Source of the DNA: Lanius collurio
Taxonomy: Eukaryota > Chordata > Aves > Passeriformes > Laniidae
Direction of reading: 5' to 3'
Assembly (NCBI GenBank): GCA_020086605.1
Contig: JACBWW010000007.1
Location: forward strand, 18,296,483-18,360,482
DNA length: 64,000 nt
Under the pieces are notes generated by a model that was not told the origin of the DNA, made no database searches, and worked only from the letters and a program-made list of their open reading frames with translations. This document shows, piece after piece, positions 61,601 to 64,000 of this stretch. How positions within the stretch are numbered: the stretch's first letter is position 1; each line of letters starts with the position of its first letter. The position numbers and the translations under genes were made by a program.

Positions 61601-64000
61601 CTGAAACATGCTTGAAGCTTACTTAAAGTACTAAATTGAACTTCAGCCCTAACAGTGTATTACTATGAACCCAAAGCAGGCACACTTTAACTGTAACTGC
61701 AATGAAACAAGGGCCTTTCTATCAGGTCATCAAGCAAAACATCCTGCACCTGGCACCTCACAGACTCACAGCTCTGCAAAAGTCAGGAGCCAGCTTTTGC
61801 AGAGCTCCATCCTTCATCAGAGTATGAGTCAGTAGCATGGAAAAGCTCTCTTCTTGAACAGCTGAAGGCACTCCAGAAACTCATGCCCACAAATATATCA
61901 AAGAAGCTCGACATAACTCTGCCAGTGTGACTGCAGAGCCCCAAATCACAGCATCTTCCTACCAGGTTAGAGATATCAGCATGAATTCAGACTGGCACTA
62001 GATTGTCAACAGCTTAAGAGCCAAGAAAGACCTAGCAAGATTTAAAGGAAATTAAAACAATCCAGAGATTTGTCTCTCTGCTAAAAGCAGAGATGATAGA
62101 AGATCAAAAGAAAGATAATCTCTGCAGAGCTTAAAGGATCCCAACACTTCCTTTCCAGCAGACAACATAAAGTCAGCAACAGAAGAGAGAGCAAGGAAAA
62201 AGGAGGAAGATTGTCCAGATTGAGAGAGATTATTGTTTCCTTTTCAACCAAGTCCTGTATGCTTGCTGACTTTTCCTTTCCTCACAGTGGAAGTCAGTCA
62301 GAAAAGAGACACTCATTGCTTTCCCCTCTTCTTCCTCAATATTAAAATGAGGTAAGCCCTGATAGCGCTTTCTTCTCTTCATTTAAGGATCCAGCACAAA
62401 CTAAAACAAGGAAAGCGCTGAGTGAAGAGGGTGCCAGTGAGAAGGGGAGCCCACCATAGTGTTCTGCAAGGCTATGTTTGCATCAGCCTCCCAGGGGGTG
62501 TTAATTCCTGTGCAGCCTGCTGGTGTCCTGTACCCAGATGATGCAATGCTGCTGCAGCACAAGGTCAGCATCCACATGACAAGGTACCAAAAAGAACTGG
62601 CAAGCCCTCACAGCTGCTTTGGACAATCAGCTTCAATGGAGCATAAGACATTAGCCTGTTATCTACTGAGAGAAGCAGTATTGTATAAAGCTGGCAGATA
62701 TTTCACTCTCTTGCAGAATGAAAATCATGGGAAGCATTATGTCCCCTGGACATTCAGAACAGTAGTTGTCAGATAACAGAATCACTACAGCATGGGACTG
62801 CTGCTAGAGCTTAGTAACTGAACAGATATCATTCTATCTTTAGGTTTCTATGTCATATCCAGTGTGGAATGAGAGCAGCTGTAAGTTACTGCCACCTATG
62901 ATTGTGCCAGGGGCTATCCCTTAAGAACAGTCTCAAATCAGTTCTGTTTGTCAACATTACCTAGGAAAATAGTCACTTGTGACTTTCTCAAGTTGAAAAA
63001 GGAAAAGAGCTCATAGGCTTTAGACTCACATGTATTTTTATAACACAAAAGATACAGTTGGATCCACTTTTCCAAACAAGTCTAATGTTCTCTTCAGAGG
63101 ATTTTATACAGTGTCAGTTTTGCGCAGCAACAGCCACCCTCTCCTAGCTACATGGAAAATTAAAACAATTACTCAATCACAGAGTTGACACATCCCCTTC
63201 CTGTGCTATAAGGCCCAAACAGTCTCTCATGCTCTGTTCAGTGGTATTTTGAAAGTTCCTTATCCCTTTCAGTGCTGGATCCATGCCACAAACTGTGCAG
63301 TGATGTTACTGATTACTTGCTCAAGCCTGCACTACCCACCACGTCTAGCTCATATGATGAATTAAATAACAAAGAATACTCTGCTTGAACGCATCAGACC
63401 AGGTAGAGACAGCCTTTAAAAACACACAGAACATCCACAGAGTGTGTGTAATGCCCATGAAAAGACATGTCCCCTGAAATGTGACAGGAAGTTTGCAAAA
63501 GTTCACAGAGCACATAGCTTTGCTAGTTTCTACAGGGGCTTTTGGATGGGACTGTCAACAGCCTTTCATCACCACATGTGTCCTTTGGTTCAGGTTCTCT
63601 GCACACAGCTACACCCCTACTTTCAGACAGGTCATTATTTTGAAAACATAGACTTTTACAGCTTAAAGACTTTTTGCTTCTTTGAGCAGGATTTTTTCTT
63701 TTTGCTGTGCTGCCATCCAAGGCAGCATTCAAACACACAAAAGCTTGATCTCTAGGGACAACAGGAATTCAGTGTTCTAAAAAATGAGCTCCCTTATTAC
63801 ATAAAAACTTTGGTCTTATCTTTATAAATAACTAAGCATTCATTTTTCTAAGCTGTCATTCAGTGCTGAGAGGAATATTGAAATGCCCTCTTTCCTCTAG
63901 TCACACAATGTGAGGTACAAAGTTGACGTACAAATACCTAACTGGACAGAATTTATATAAGATGATATACTGGTGTTACTTTGGTTTGGGTTGACATCAA
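58686..64000. other. Unique stretch to the window end, no gene seen
   Basis: No exon, RNA gene or mobile element recognised. Open frames reach 105 codons (62459-62776) without familiar motifs. Two short inverted repeats occur, at 60698-60718 and 61770-61806. Confidence 0.5.
61770..61806. repeat. 13-bp perfect inverted repeat
   Basis: AGCTCTGCAAAAG (61770-61782) and CTTTTGCAGAGCT (61794-61806) are exact reverse complements around an 11-base loop. Function unknown. Confidence 0.8.

Noticed and set aside
1..64000. CRISPR arrays, operons, phage or bacterial defence systems
   Set aside because: No regularly spaced repeats or bacterial gene structure; the repeats are avian CR1 and LTR elements, so the DNA is a vertebrate chromosome.

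Overview
This window reads as vertebrate nuclear DNA from a bird, probably a songbird or another neoavian. The call rests on its interspersed repeats. There are at least ten fragments of CR1 LINEs, several ending in the avian CR1 3' terminus (copies of ATTCTATG or close variants), plus short solo LTRs of endogenous retroviruses with 6-bp target duplications and one avian ERVL-type LTR. The rest is AT-rich, with microsatellites and A-rich tracts. Nothing bacterial, viral-episomal or organellar is present.

I found no protein-coding gene or exon that I can recognise. All open frames are short (under about 195 codons), often overlap open frames on the other strand, and several are made by repeats (CR1 3' ends, a trinucleotide microsatellite, a CpG-rich patch). 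The window is best described as intergenic or deep-intronic sequence, to be annotated by its mobile elements and candidate regulatory sites.

Layout: 1-20 kb is mostly unique AT-rich sequence with CR1 pieces at 6.1, 8.6, 9.9 and 13.8 kb. At 22.9 and 25.9 kb lie two 303-bp solo LTRs of one family in opposite orientation, each with its own 6-bp duplication; together they form a long inverted repeat. A CR1 piece (26.7 kb) and an enhancer-like stretch (27.7-28.1 kb) follow. The 31.4-33.6 kb interval is the most structured: a CpG-rich island with a CTCF-like site and a possible minus-strand splice donor, an ERVL-type LTR abutting it in the same orientation, a CR1 tail, a third ERVK-type solo LTR with a perfect 6-bp duplication, and another CR1 3' end. 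At 37-45 kb there are more CR1 pieces, an old LINE reverse-transcriptase remnant, a perfect 17-bp-stem hairpin beside a CTCF-like motif, a 113-bp tandem duplication, a larger LTR with internal tandem repeats, and a CR1. From 45 to 64 kb the sequence is mainly unique, with a mirrored trinucleotide microsatellite (49.8 kb), an RFX-like half-site cluster (52.6 kb), a CR1 with a possible small intron beside it (54.7-55.1 kb) and a last CR1 (58.5 kb).

No multi-gene system was found. The strongest observations are the solo-LTR structures with intact target duplications and the CpG-island/LTR junction. Family names come from recognising repeat consensus features, not from a database search, and percentages are estimated by eye.
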